This document shows positions 1-6,787 of a stretch of 7,837 bases of DNA, piece after piece; position 1 is the first letter of the stretch; each line of letters opens with the position of its first letter. A model generated the notes under the pieces. It saw only the letters and a list, made by a program, of their open reading frames with translations, had not been told where the DNA came from and ran no database searches. This stretch comes from Thermodesulfovibrionales bacterium (lineage in GTDB: Bacteria; Nitrospirota; Thermodesulfovibrionia; Thermodesulfovibrionales; SM23-35): the NCBI GenBank assembly GCA_020053565.1, contig JAGVMY010000080.1, positions 1 to 7,837 on the forward strand, read 5' to 3'. The position numbers and the translations under genes are program-made.

Positions 1-177
1 ACTTTCACCTTCTATGGGTTTAAGTATTTCTTCAGTAGGTGTCTTAAGACCAACGAATATCTCTTCATACATCTTTGCAACTCGCTCTGGTGTTTCCTTA
101 AGCCCAGCCCTTTCAGGATCCTCACCAATGCCTTCGAGTATGAGCCTGACACCCTTTTTTATCTTTTTTAAATCCAT
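1..177 (-). CDS. folE: GTP cyclohydrolase I, N-terminal part (runs off window)
   Basis: This gene converts GTP to 7,8-dihydroneopterin triphosphate, the first step of folate and pterin synthesis in the cytoplasm. Only the first 59 codons are inside the window. They show the amphipathic N-terminal helix and the family pattern 'ILEGIGEDPERAGLKETPERV' (split here as ILEGIGEDPE then RAGLKETPERVAKMYEEIF), which is typical of FolE. The zinc ligands and catalytic residues lie beyond the window edge, so activity cannot be judged. The ATG at 175-177 is preceded by an AAGGG ribosome-binding sequence about 12 bases upstream and by a good promoter at 212-241. It is transcribed divergently from the DUF2007 gene. 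I am confident of the family; integrity is unknown. Confidence 0.9.
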   Translation of the reverse strand, partial: MDLKKIKKGVRLILEGIGEDPERAGLKETPERVAKMYEEIFVGLKTPTEEILKPIEGES

Positions 178-211
178 ATAATGTGATCGCCCTTAAAATT
201 CGAGTTCCTCA

Positions 212-241
212 ATTGTATCATCTGCTATGATTCTGTGTCAA
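212..241 (-). promoter_or_regulatory. sigma70-like promoter of folE
   Basis: On the minus strand a perfect -35 box TTGACA (241-236) is followed by 18 bases and a -10 box TACAAT (217-212), five of six consensus. Transcription would start near 205, leaving a leader of about 28 bases with an AAGGG ribosome-binding site before the folE ATG. Confidence 0.6.
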
Positions 242-272
242 AAACTACAATCATCTGCTCATCGAGTAAACT

Positions 273-300
273 TTGACAAAAACCCCTTAAGATATATATC
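273..300 (+). promoter_or_regulatory. sigma70-like promoter of the DUF2007 gene
   Basis: A perfect -35 TTGACA (273-278) is followed after 16 bases by TATATC (295-300), inside the AT run GATATATATC; a -10 at TATATA (293-298) is also possible. Either choice puts the transcription start at about 305-309, essentially at the ATG at 309, and no Shine-Dalgarno sequence is visible. The message may therefore be leaderless. Confidence 0.5.
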
Positions 301-308
301 CTTTACAT

Positions 309-554
309 ATGAAAGACAATTGGGTAGATCTCCTTGTCACGTATGATAGTCTTGAGGCTGAAATGATAAAAGACTTGCTTGAGAGCGGTGAGATACCTGT
401 GGTCATAAGGTCAGCAAAAGTAAGTCCTTATCCTGTGAACATCGGAAAGATAGGCGAAGTCAAGGTGCTCGTAAGGGAAGAAGATCTGGAGAAAGCAAAA
501 GAGCTCTTAAAAGATATTGAAAAGTTAGAACAAGAAGATGGATTAGAGACATAA
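309..554 (+). CDS. DUF2007-family small protein (putative signal-transducing protein)
   Basis: The 81-residue product matches the DUF2007 pattern. It has an opening 'WVDLLVTYDSLEAEMIKDLL' strand-helix, a central proline-containing loop (residues about 29-46), and a closing 'GEVKVLVREEDLEKAKELL' strand-helix. This is a ferredoxin-like alpha/beta fold related to PII-type small domains. It has no signal peptide or membrane segment, so it should be cytoplasmic. The biochemical role of the family is not established; the 'signal transducing' label comes from fold similarity. It is a single-gene unit with its own promoter just upstream, and it converges on the receiver gene 26 bases downstream. Codon use looks normal and the length is usual for the family. 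Confidence 0.85.
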   Translation: MKDNWVDLLVTYDSLEAEMIKDLLESGEIPVVIRSAKVSPYPVNIGKIGEVKVLVREEDLEKAKELLKDIEKLEQEDGLET

Positions 555-561
555 AAATGTT

Positions 562-580
562 AAATCCTTTGGGATTTTCT
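562..580. terminator. weak bidirectional hairpin between convergent genes
   Basis: AAATCC (562-567), a four-base loop TTTG, then GGATTT (572-577) can form a six-pair stem followed by a T-rich run on the plus strand. The minus strand is also T-rich beyond the stem. It sits exactly in the 26-base gap between the two convergent genes, the expected place for a shared terminator. The stem is short and AT-rich, so efficiency is doubtful. Confidence 0.4.
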
Positions 581-943
581 TCATCCTACCCTTGAAATAT
601 ACCTTTTAAAATCTTCTTTGAGATGTGCGATCTCAAAAGGCTTTGTGAGGCATTTTATCGCCCCGGCTTTTATTGACTCTGCCATCTCGATATTCCCTGC
701 ATGTCCTGAAAAGGTTATGACGGGAATTTCAGGATTGAGTTTCTTTATTACTCGGAGTACATTAGTACCATCAAGCTTTGGCAATTTAATGTCCAGGAGT
801 ACAAAGTCATAAGTGTTGTCAATAAAGTGCAATACTGCCTCAACTCCATCACTCACAAGATCAACGGTGTATTTATCCTCTTCTAACTCGTTCTTCAAAA
901 CTATACCGAAGTTCTTGTCGTCGTCAGCCAAAAGGATTTTCAA
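581..943 (-). CDS. single-domain CheY-like response regulator
   Basis: The 120-residue product is a complete receiver domain with no output domain. The acidic pocket is D7-D8-D9, the phospho-accepting aspartate is D51 in 'FVLLDIKLPKLDG', the switch Ser/Thr is S79, and the conserved lysine is K101 in 'TKPF'. It could pass phosphate to a partner protein or act by protein contact. The best start is TTG at 941-943 with a GAAGGGG ribosome-binding sequence upstream; there is no ATG that keeps the first beta strand. Its 5' edge touches a break in the kinase fossil upstream, so the original start and partner kinase may be lost. It is the best-preserved member of this two-component block and could still be made, though with the adjacent kinase broken it would be an orphan. 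Confidence 0.75.
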   Translation of the reverse strand: MKILLADDDKNFGIVLKNELEEDKYTVDLVSDGVEAVLHFIDNTYDFVLLDIKLPKLDGTNVLRVIKKLNPEIPVITFSGHAGNIEMAESIKAGAIKCLTKPFEIAHLKEDFKRYISRVG

Positions 944-2081
944 TACGCTTTCCCCTTCTCTGGTTTTTAAGTTCTGAAGGTATTCCTGAACCTGTATCGA
1001 TAATTTTTATAAATACCATGTTGTTCTCTATACCTGTCTCAAGCGTGAGTGTGCCATTATCATCCATGGAATCAAGTGAATTAATAACAACTGCCAGAAA
1101 TACCTGTTTCAAGTCACCTTCACTTGCTTAAATAAGTGGTACTCCCTCGCCATAGTTTCTTAGAATGCTAACCCCTTTTAATCTTCCCTGAAGGCTGATC
1201 AGTTCAAGAGTCTTATCGAGTATTTCATGTGCATTGACATAACTTTTTTCATATGTCCCTCTACGTACAAAAGAAAGCATATTCGTTGTAATCTTTTTGC
1301 ATCGTGTAACCTCTTCATCTATGATTTTAAAATAGTTTTTTTTAAATAATTCATGGTCAACTTGTCCCTTGTTTATTCTGTTAAGCAGCCCTTCTGCGCA
1401 GCCACCTATTGTCGCAAGTGGGTTATTTATCTCATGAGCTATACCAGAAGCCATCTGGCCCAAAGCAGAGAGCCTCTCACTCATAATAAGTTGCATTTCT
1501 GTTTCTTTTTTCTCTGTAATGTCCTGGACTGTTCCGAGCATTCGAATAGGCTCACCGCTCTCACCAAAGGTAACCTCTCCCTGTTCGTGAACAATTCGCA
1601 CTGTTCCATCTGGCAAAATAATGCGATGGTCAATACTGTAAGGTTTTCCATACAATGCCTCATTAACAGCTTTCTTTACAAAATCTCTATCGTCAGGTGG
1701 GGCAAATAAAACATTCTCGAGGCGCACATGTCCTTGTGGTATAAACTCTACAAATTCACTGTTAGAGAAATCATTGTGATAAACCGTTTTGCCTGTACGA
1801 TATCCTATTCCCCGCAGTCCACGTATCGGCATAGGTATGTTTGGGTCAACACTGCAAGGAAGACCACCAGAGTCTAAAAAAGCCACCTCATTCTGTGTTC
1901 CATCTTTACTCAATAGGGCGATGTATCCAGCAGTTGCCCCGATTAAACTCTTACATGAATTGAATATGGATCGGGCTGCTTCGTAAAAGTCCCGAGATTC
2001 CAAGACCGTGTGGGTACCTTTCAGTAAAGCAGAAATTTCTGCCTGACGCTGTTTTGTCTCCTCAAGAGCTCTCCTGAGCAA
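924..2081 (-). pseudogene. broken GAF-PAS sensor histidine kinase
   Basis: This is a soluble-type sensor kinase reduced to pieces. From its N-terminus: a helical lead (residues 1-25); a GAF-like domain (about 26-127); an abrupt jump at about residue 128 into the second half of a PAS domain plus PAC (about 129-193, 'PDDRDFVKKAV...ITEKK'); then HisKA with the phospho-accepting H216 in 'GIAHEINNPL'. At codon 318 a TAA (1128-1130) interrupts the reading frame. The same frame continues after it with the ATPase N-box ('VVINSLDSMDDNG') and the G1 box ('DTGSGIP'), then runs into unrelated residues near 962. The F and G2 boxes are missing, so ATP binding cannot be complete. The only start signal seen is a TTG at 2079-2081, and the reading frame stays open further upstream, overlapping the regulator fossil. 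The product should be inactive. It was probably the partner of the adjacent regulators. Confidence 0.85.
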
Positions 2082-2638
2082 ATCTTCTGTCCTCCTACTT
2101 CCCTGAGAACTTTCAGAATATGTTCTCTCTCTATGTCTTTGAGCTGCTTACCAAAAATCTTTCTGTCCTCGATCAAATCTGAGGGCAGATCATGTGGGTG
2201 TTTGGAAATCTCCAGTAGTCCCAATTTCTTCGCATATGCACTAGTAAACGCCCCTTTTTCGTGTCCGAATAATTCACTTTCAAGCATATTTTCAGGAATA
2301 GCTCCACAATTAATCGGAATAAAAGGACCATTAACCCTATGTGATGCATCATGGATAGCCTTAGCAACAAGCTCCTTTCCCACACCACTCTCACTGCAAA
2401 TAAGCACAGGAAAATCTGAAATCGCAACTTTTTTTACATTTTCCAAGATCTCAAACATAAGGGGGCTTTTCGTGATTATCTTGTAAGTTTCAGCCTGTCT
2501 TTTTATCTGGGTTTTGAGGAGCAGATTCTCACTTACCAATTTTTTCTTCTCATATGCCTTTTCAATAATTACTTTTAGTTCCTCTATCTTGAAGGGCTTT
2601 GTGAGATAATCATAAGCACCAAGCTTCATCGCCCCCAC
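2021..2638 (-). pseudogene. broken NtrC-family sigma54 response regulator
   Basis: What remains begins in the last third of a receiver domain ('AMKLGAYDYLTKPF', with K14 as the conserved receiver lysine), so the phospho-accepting aspartate is gone. A coiled linker (about 25-55) and the start of the AAA+ domain follow. The Walker A loop is present as 'SESGVGKE' (82-89), with Ser where the first Gly is usual. The sigma54-contact loop reads GAFTSA (129-134). At about residue 145 the sequence jumps from 'LGLLEI' to 'HPHDLPSDL', omitting Walker B, the sensors and the arginine fingers, roughly 130 residues by comparison with the family. Homology stops near 'LKVLREVGG' (about 2093), just before the expected Fis-type helix-turn-helix. 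The last 20-odd residues are read out of frame into the kinase fossil. The apparent GTG start comes from sequence next to the palindromic repeat. It cannot be functional. Confidence 0.85.
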
Positions 2639-2687
2639 CTAACCTCTCCCTTAGCAAAGGGAGGATAAAGAGGGGTTAAGGGAGATG
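2636..2687. repeat. palindromic intergenic repeat (REP/MITE-like)
   Basis: The inner stem is CTCCCTT (2646-2652), loop AGCA, AAGGGAG (2657-2663), flanked by CCTAACC on the left and GGGGTTAAGG on the right, which are roughly complementary. From memory, elements of this look (CCTAACC...AAGGGAGG...GGGGTTAGG) are common short interspersed repeats in several anaerobic bacterial lineages. This copy overlaps the last codons and stop of the CooC-like gene and abuts the truncated end of the regulator fossil. No T-run follows the stem on either strand, so it is not a classic terminator. Only one copy is in the window. Confidence 0.6.
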
Positions 2688-3443
2688 AAGTGAATCAAGG
2701 ATGCTGAATAGAGCCATTACTGCTGGTGATTCATCAGGAAGTTGAAAAATTGGCTTCCCCTGAAGATCATAATTAAATAGTGTACTGTCCTGGGGAATGA
2801 AACCAACAACGTGAAGTCCTCTCTGTTCTGCTAAATTTTTTAATTGCTCTCCTTCATGACCAGAGATTCTATTGATGATTATCAGCCGCCTGTCAATTTC
2901 GAGTCTCAGTTCATCAATCAATTCATTAATTCTCCTTGCTGTCTGGATACCTCTCGTAGTTGGATCGCTCACGATGAACAGTAAATCAACTTTATGGGTT
3001 GTTCTTCTGCTGAGGTGTTCCATTCCCGCTTCATTATCTATAACAACATACGGGTATGTGCCAGATAGTTTATCTACATATTTTCTTATAATATTATTTG
3101 CTGCACAATAGCAACCAGACCCTTCCGGCCTTCCCATAACGATCAAATCAAACCCATTTAACTCGATAATTGATTGCTGAATCTGATAGTCAAAGAGTTC
3201 TTCTGTGGACATGCCACCAGGTCTTTCTGCGCCACTTCTAATCTTATGGAGAGAATCCTCTCTTAATCTCCCTATTGTGGTATGGACATCAACTCCGAGT
3301 ACCTCATTAAGACAGTTATTAGAGTCTGCATCCACTGCAAGCACAGGCTTCTTCTTTTTTTCAATGATATAACGCATAATAAGTCCTGCAACAGTAGTTT
3401 TACCTGTACCGCCCTTACCTGCCAATGCGATTATGTATGCCAT
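2676..3443 (-). CDS. CooC-like P-loop ATPase (CO dehydrogenase nickel-insertion family)
   Basis: The 255-residue cytoplasmic ATPase belongs to the MinD/ParA/NifH superfamily. It has a deviant Walker A 'GKGGTGKTT' (9-17), the 'VDADSNNCL' switch region (D38, D40), and a Walker B-like strand 'YVVIDNEAGMEHLSRRT' around D136. The 'GSGCYC' segment supplies C111 and C113, the CXC pair that in CooC/AcsF proteins binds metal at the dimer interface. These features favour the family that matures nickel sites in CO dehydrogenase/acetyl-CoA synthase over a chromosome-partitioning ParA. No CO dehydrogenase gene is in the window. The ATG at 3441-3443 has no clear ribosome-binding site. The last three or four codons and the TAA fall in the palindromic repeat, but the length is normal. 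It lies upstream of the two fossils on the same strand. Confidence 0.8.
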   Translation of the reverse strand: MAYIIALAGKGGTGKTTVAGLIMRYIIEKKKKPVLAVDADSNNCLNEVLGVDVHTTIGRLREDSLHKIRSGAERPGGMSTEELFDYQIQQSIIELNGFDLIVMGRPEGSGCYCAANNIIRKYVDKLSGTYPYVVIDNEAGMEHLSRRTTHKVDLLFIVSDPTTRGIQTARRINELIDELRLEIDRRLIIINRISGHEGEQLKNLAEQRGLHVVGFIPQDSTLFNYDLQGKPIFQLPDESPAVMALFSILDSLHLP

Positions 3444-3480
3444 TATTTATAATACACCAAAGATTAGTTGAAATTTTTCA

Positions 3481-3486
3481 TATAAT
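3481..3486 (+). promoter_or_regulatory. possible -10 box for the cytochrome operon
   Basis: A perfect TATAAT stands about 70 bases before the cytochrome ATG in the AT-rich 110-base gap shared with the divergent CooC-like gene. No convincing -35 lies at 16-18 bases, so an activator may be needed or the match may be chance in AT-rich DNA. Confidence 0.3.
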
Positions 3487-3509
3487 AGAGGAAAATATTA
3501 AGTATAGAG

Positions 3510-3530
3510 TGAGTTACGAGTTATGATTTA
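3510..3530 (+). repeat. three tandem heptamers (TGAGTTA-like)
   Basis: TGAGTTA, CGAGTTA and TGATTTA follow each other without a gap between the presumed promoter and the cytochrome start. The units differ by one or two bases. This may be a decayed short tandem repeat or direct-repeat binding sites; with only three units, chance is possible. Confidence 0.3.
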
Positions 3531-3553
3531 TTTAAAACCACTAATGTGAGGTT

Positions 3554-4057
3554 ATGAAAATAGCCTATTTTTTTAGACTTTTAATAAGGTATCTGTTACC
3601 TCCTCTCATGATCATCTCGCTTGTAATCATAACAAACCTGACTTTAACTATCGCTGAAACTAAAAATAGAACACCTCACTATGTTGGCTCATTAGTCTGC
3701 AAGGGCTGCCATAAGGACGTATATGACAGCTTTATGACCTATGCCAGAAAGAGTAGGTCATTCTCAAGCATTGAACGAGTAAAGAAGGGATTAACAGAAG
3801 AGGAAATTAAAGGATGTTATTCCTGCCACACTACTGGATATGGAAAACATGGCGGCTTTGTCAGCCTTGAAAAGACACCCCACCTGAAGAATGCAGGCTG
3901 TGAGGTATGCCACGGACCCGGGGAATTCCATGTGAAGACAAAGAATCCCCAGTTTATAAAGAGGCGTATGCCCAAAGAAGACTGTGAGATCTGCCATACA
4001 ACGGAAAGGGTCAGGGCTTTCAGGTATAAGCCCATGATTCATGGAGGTGCACATTAG
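3554..4057 (+). CDS. secreted tetraheme c-type cytochrome, cytochrome c554 family
   Basis: The 167-residue product has four CXXCH heme c sites: CKGCH (49-53), CYSCH (88-92), CEVCH (116-120) and CEICH (144-148). The opening 'YVGSLVCKGCH', the 'GCYSCHTTGYG' segment and 'GCEVCHGPGEFH' are characteristic of the cytochrome c554-like family. A hydrophobic N-terminus (about 14-33) ending near 'TIA' is a signal peptide, or an uncleaved anchor, which places the protein in the periplasm. The ATG at 3554 has GTGAGG close in front. It is the first gene of a three-gene run; the c-heme sensor kinase starts 32 bases after its stop. It probably carries electrons or serves as a redox partner; a hydroxylamine or nitrite reaction cannot be claimed from sequence alone. 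The stop is TAG. Confidence 0.88.
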   Translation: MKIAYFFRLLIRYLLPPLMIISLVIITNLTLTIAETKNRTPHYVGSLVCKGCHKDVYDSFMTYARKSRSFSSIERVKKGLTEEEIKGCYSCHTTGYGKHGGFVSLEKTPHLKNAGCEVCHGPGEFHVKTKNPQFIKRRMPKEDCEICHTTERVRAFRYKPMIHGGAH

Positions 4058-4079
4058 AAAGATAAAAGCGAAAGAAATC

Positions 4080-4084
4080 AGGAG
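4080..4084 (+). promoter_or_regulatory. ribosome-binding site of the hybrid kinase
   Basis: AGGAG with a five-base gap to the ATG at 4090. This fixes the start of the hybrid kinase and is the clearest Shine-Dalgarno site in the window. Confidence 0.7.
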
Positions 4085-4089
4085 ATAGG

Positions 4090-6780
4090 ATGTTTGGTTT
4101 TTTAAGAAAGAGGTTGGGCTATAAGATAATGGTTGCCATGGTAATCACTATAGCCGTGATATCAATAAGCGAAATAACCTTTCGAATTTACTTCGGGACT
4201 AAAGACAGGTTAGAGCTGATGACCATGGCTGCCAGGGAGCTGGCTTCCTCGACCTATGCGGGTATAAAGTATCCCATGTCGATAGGGGATAGTGAGGCGA
4301 TTAAACGACAATTGTCAGACATAAGAGAAAAGGCAACAGAGGTTGAGGTTTTTATCACTGACTTCGATCAGGAGATAATTTATTCCACCCATGAGGATAA
4401 AGTAAAGACCAAGGTAGAGGACTCCATTCACAATAAAAACACCAGGCGAGCTTTGATCGAGTTATTAAAAACTGGGTCCGACCCAAATAGGCCATTCGAT
4501 GATGAGGTCTCAGGTGTAAGATATCACGTTATGATGTTTCCTGTTTTAAATCAAAAGGACTGCTATCACTGCCATGGCTCTTCCAGACATGTCCTCGGGA
4601 GTATGATAGTAAGGGTAAGCGCTGAGCAAATCTATAAGACCGTTGCTGCTCAACGAAACAGAACTCTATTGTTACTTGGATTCATCTTACCTATTGCGGT
4701 AACCATAATCTATCTCTTAGTGAATAGGCTCATAAGACGCCCTGTGGAGAATTTAGCTGATAAGGCAAAGAGGTTTGCAGAGGGTGATATGTCTGTCTCC
4801 GTTGATGTAAAGACTGAAGATGAAATTGGAGTCCTCGGCAGAACCTTCAATTATATGGTCGAGAGTGTTTCGTCTTTCAGTAGAAAATTAGAGATGGAAA
4901 TAACCAGAAAGACCATTTTATTAAATGAACGGACTCATCTCATTTCCTTATTAGAAAGGGCTAATAGGGAACTTAGGGAACTGGATAAATTAAAATCAAC
5001 CTTCTTAGCTAATATGTCTCATGAACTCCGAACCCCGATGAATGCTATTATCGGCTATACAGAACTCTTGATAGACAGGGTTGATGGCCCCGTTAATGAA
5101 GAACAGGAAAAGAGTTTGAAAAAGGTAGTGGCCAATGCAAAACATCTTCTGCAATTAATAAATGATGTCCTCGATGTATCCAAAATAGAGGCAGGAAAAA
5201 TAGAATTGGAACATAAGGAGATCGATCTGAAATGGTTAATTGAGTCTGTTATCCCTACCTTTGAACCTCTGATAAAACAGAAAGGGCTTGCACTCACTAT
5301 TAATCTTGCCGAGTATCTACCTATCATTTATGGTGATGAGGATAAGGTCAGACAGGTTTTGATAAACCTGTTATCCAATGCTGTTAAATTCACTCTTAAG
5401 GGCGGAATAACCATAAGCGCTAAAACATCTGAGCGGGGCATTAAACCTGGAGAGCAACCTATATTTTTAGAGGTTTGCATCGAGGATACAGGCATAGGTA
5501 TAAAAGAGGAAGATATTGCAAAGATTTTTGATAAGTTCGTCCAGGCAGACCTCTCCACAAGACGTCAATACGAAGGCACAGGCCTCGGGCTCAGTATTGC
5601 CAGGGGATTGGTCGCACTGCATAAGGGTGTAATCTGGGCAACGAGCAAATACGAGGAAGGAAGTAAATTCTGCTTCACACTCCCGCTCAAAAAAGAGCTA
5701 CTCGAAAAGCCCGCAGAACCTGTAATAGAATCACAAATGGCCGAGAGCCTCGCTGAATATTTTGGAAAGCCTGTTGAGATCTTTTTAAAAGAGCCCGAAT
5801 ATGCTGGTAAGCCAATAAGATGCTGGGAATATACCCGTTGTGGACAGCCTACCTGTCCTGCCTATGGAAGTAAAGAAACCCGTTGCTGGTTAATCCTCGG
5901 AACTCATTGTGCGGGCATGAAAGTAGCTGCATATCCGGAAAAGGTAAACTTCTGTAAGGGCTGTGAGGTCATAGAAAGGTTGATACTCGAACCGGAGGAG
6001 TATAAGTCTGAAGAAGCAGAATCACTCAAGGGAGGCGAGAAAAATATTGTATTAGCAATAGATGACAATCCAGAAGCTATCGAAATTATAAGGAAATATT
6101 TAGGAAAGGATTACAGGGTAGTCGGCCTGCTCAGTAGTGAGAAGGCTGTGGAAAAGGCAAAAGAACTAAAACCTCTGGCTATTACCCTGGACATCATGAT
6201 GCCTAAAAAAGACGGATGGCAGGTGCTGCGAGAGTTGAAAAAGACGCCTGAAACCCAGGATATTCCAGTCATTATTCTTTCAATAGTGGACAATAAAAGA
6301 TTAGGCTTCAGCCTGGGTGCAGCAGAATATATAGTAAAACCAGTAGAGAAAGAAGTTCTCCTTCGGAAATTAAGAAACTTGGAAAAAACAACAACAATAA
6401 AAAAGGTATTAGTAGTTGATAATGAACCCGATACAGTAAAATTGCTTGGTAATGTCCTGAAAGAGGCAGGATATAAGGTAACAATAGCTTATAATAGTAG
6501 GGATGCGATTACCTCTATAGAGGATTTTGAACCTGACCTGATTGTCTTAAACCTCACCATGCCTGAGGTAAGTGGATTTGATGTCATTGAATATCTCAAG
6601 ACAGAAGAAAGGGCCAAAGATATTCCCCTTATTGTACTTACCCACAAGGATTTAACTGAAAAAGATATAGATGACCTGAATGGCAGGATACAGGGAATAT
6701 TGAATAAGGGGATACTTACTAAAGAAGACCTTTTAAATGAACTGAAAGAAACTATTACCAAGGTCAGTAAAGCTCAATGA
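4090..6780 (+). CDS. hybrid sensor histidine kinase with periplasmic heme c domain, two-CW module and two receivers
   Basis: This is an 896-residue inner-membrane kinase. In order it has TM1 (about 12-35) and a periplasmic sensor (about 36-188) of the Tll0287-like/DUF3365 type with one heme c site CYHCH (158-162) followed by G163. TM2 (about 191-212) and HAMP (about 212-264) follow, then a coiled coil (265-300). HisKA carries H311 in 'MSHELRTPMNAI'. The HATPase has N-box N426/N430, G1 D466-G468 and G2 'GTGLGL' (496-501), so it looks catalytically complete. A cysteine-rich two-CW module (578-625) follows. Receiver 1 (about 652-765) has D658/D659, D701 and K750. Receiver 2 (about 771-890) has N821 where the phospho-accepting Asp belongs. 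The likely job is to sense periplasmic redox state or a small ligand through heme and feed a phosphorelay. It sits between the tetraheme cytochrome and a second kinase, with 32- and 7-base gaps. No HPt or DNA-binding partner is present in the window. Confidence 0.9.
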   Translation: MFGFLRKRLGYKIMVAMVITIAVISISEITFRIYFGTKDRLELMTMAARELASSTYAGIKYPMSIGDSEAIKRQLSDIREKATEVEVFITDFDQEIIYSTHEDKVKTKVEDSIHNKNTRRALIELLKTGSDPNRPFDDEVSGVRYHVMMFPVLNQKDCYHCHGSSRHVLGSMIVRVSAEQIYKTVAAQRNRTLLLLGFILPIAVTIIYLLVNRLIRRPVENLADKAKRFAEGDMSVSVDVKTEDEIGVLGRTFNYMVESVSSFSRKLEMEITRKTILLNERTHLISLLERANRELRELDKLKSTFLANMSHELRTPMNAIIGYTELLIDRVDGPVNEEQEKSLKKVVANAKHLLQLINDVLDVSKIEAGKIELEHKEIDLKWLIESVIPTFEPLIKQKGLALTINLAEYLPIIYGDEDKVRQVLINLLSNAVKFTLKGGITISAKTSERGIKPGEQPIFLEVCIEDTGIGIKEEDIAKIFDKFVQADLSTRRQYEGTGLGLSIARGLVALHKGVIWATSKYEEGSKFCFTLPLKKELLEKPAEPVIESQMAESLAEYFGKPVEIFLKEPEYAGKPIRCWEYTRCGQPTCPAYGSKETRCWLILGTHCAGMKVAAYPEKVNFCKGCEVIERLILEPEEYKSEEAESLKGGEKNIVLAIDDNPEAIEIIRKYLGKDYRVVGLLSSEKAVEKAKELKPLAITLDIMMPKKDGWQVLRELKKTPETQDIPVIILSIVDNKRLGFSLGAAEYIVKPVEKEVLLRKLRNLEKTTTIKKVLVVDNEPDTVKLLGNVLKEAGYKVTIAYNSRDAITSIEDFEPDLIVLNLTMPEVSGFDVIEYLKTEERAKDIPLIVLTHKDLTEKDIDDLNGRIQGILNKGILTKEDLLNELKETITKVSKAQ
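4972..5133 (+). repeat. kinase-core paralogous segment, copy 1
   Basis: This segment encodes residues 295-348 of the hybrid kinase (the HisKA region around H311). It is closely similar to 7676-7837 in the next gene: 46 of the 54 aligned residues are identical by hand count, with no gaps. It points to a tandem duplication of the kinase core. Confidence 0.7.
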
Positions 6781-6787
6781 ACGCACT

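Noticed and set aside
198..263. Minus-strand peptide-like stretches (DEQMIVVFDTES, then ADDTIEELEF ending in TAA) just upstream of folE
   Set aside because: They look a little like a gene C-terminus but need a frame shift to join and have stops between them. The same bases make a good promoter. Too short to call a remnant.
924..1112. A separate 62-residue protein starting at TTG 1110-1112
   Set aside because: It is in the same frame as the kinase upstream and continues its homology (N-box and G1 box) after the TAA, so it is the rest of the broken kinase and not a gene.
1128..1130. TAA as a recoded sense codon
   Set aside because: Other genes in the window end normally at TAA (the CooC-like gene), TAG and TGA, and the same kinase has other disabling breaks.
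1353..1709. Plus-strand open frame of 118 codons
   Set aside because: It lies antisense to the conserved GAF-PAS-HisKA fossil, and its translation has no recognisable domain.
2173..2486. Alternative frames on both strands across the regulator fossil
   Set aside because: They coincide with the conserved AAA+ Walker A and GAFTSA region in another frame, and their translations look random.
2646..2663. Hairpin as an intrinsic terminator for the CooC-like gene
   Set aside because: The stem is good but no T-run follows on the minus strand. The flanking complementary arms fit a repeat element better.
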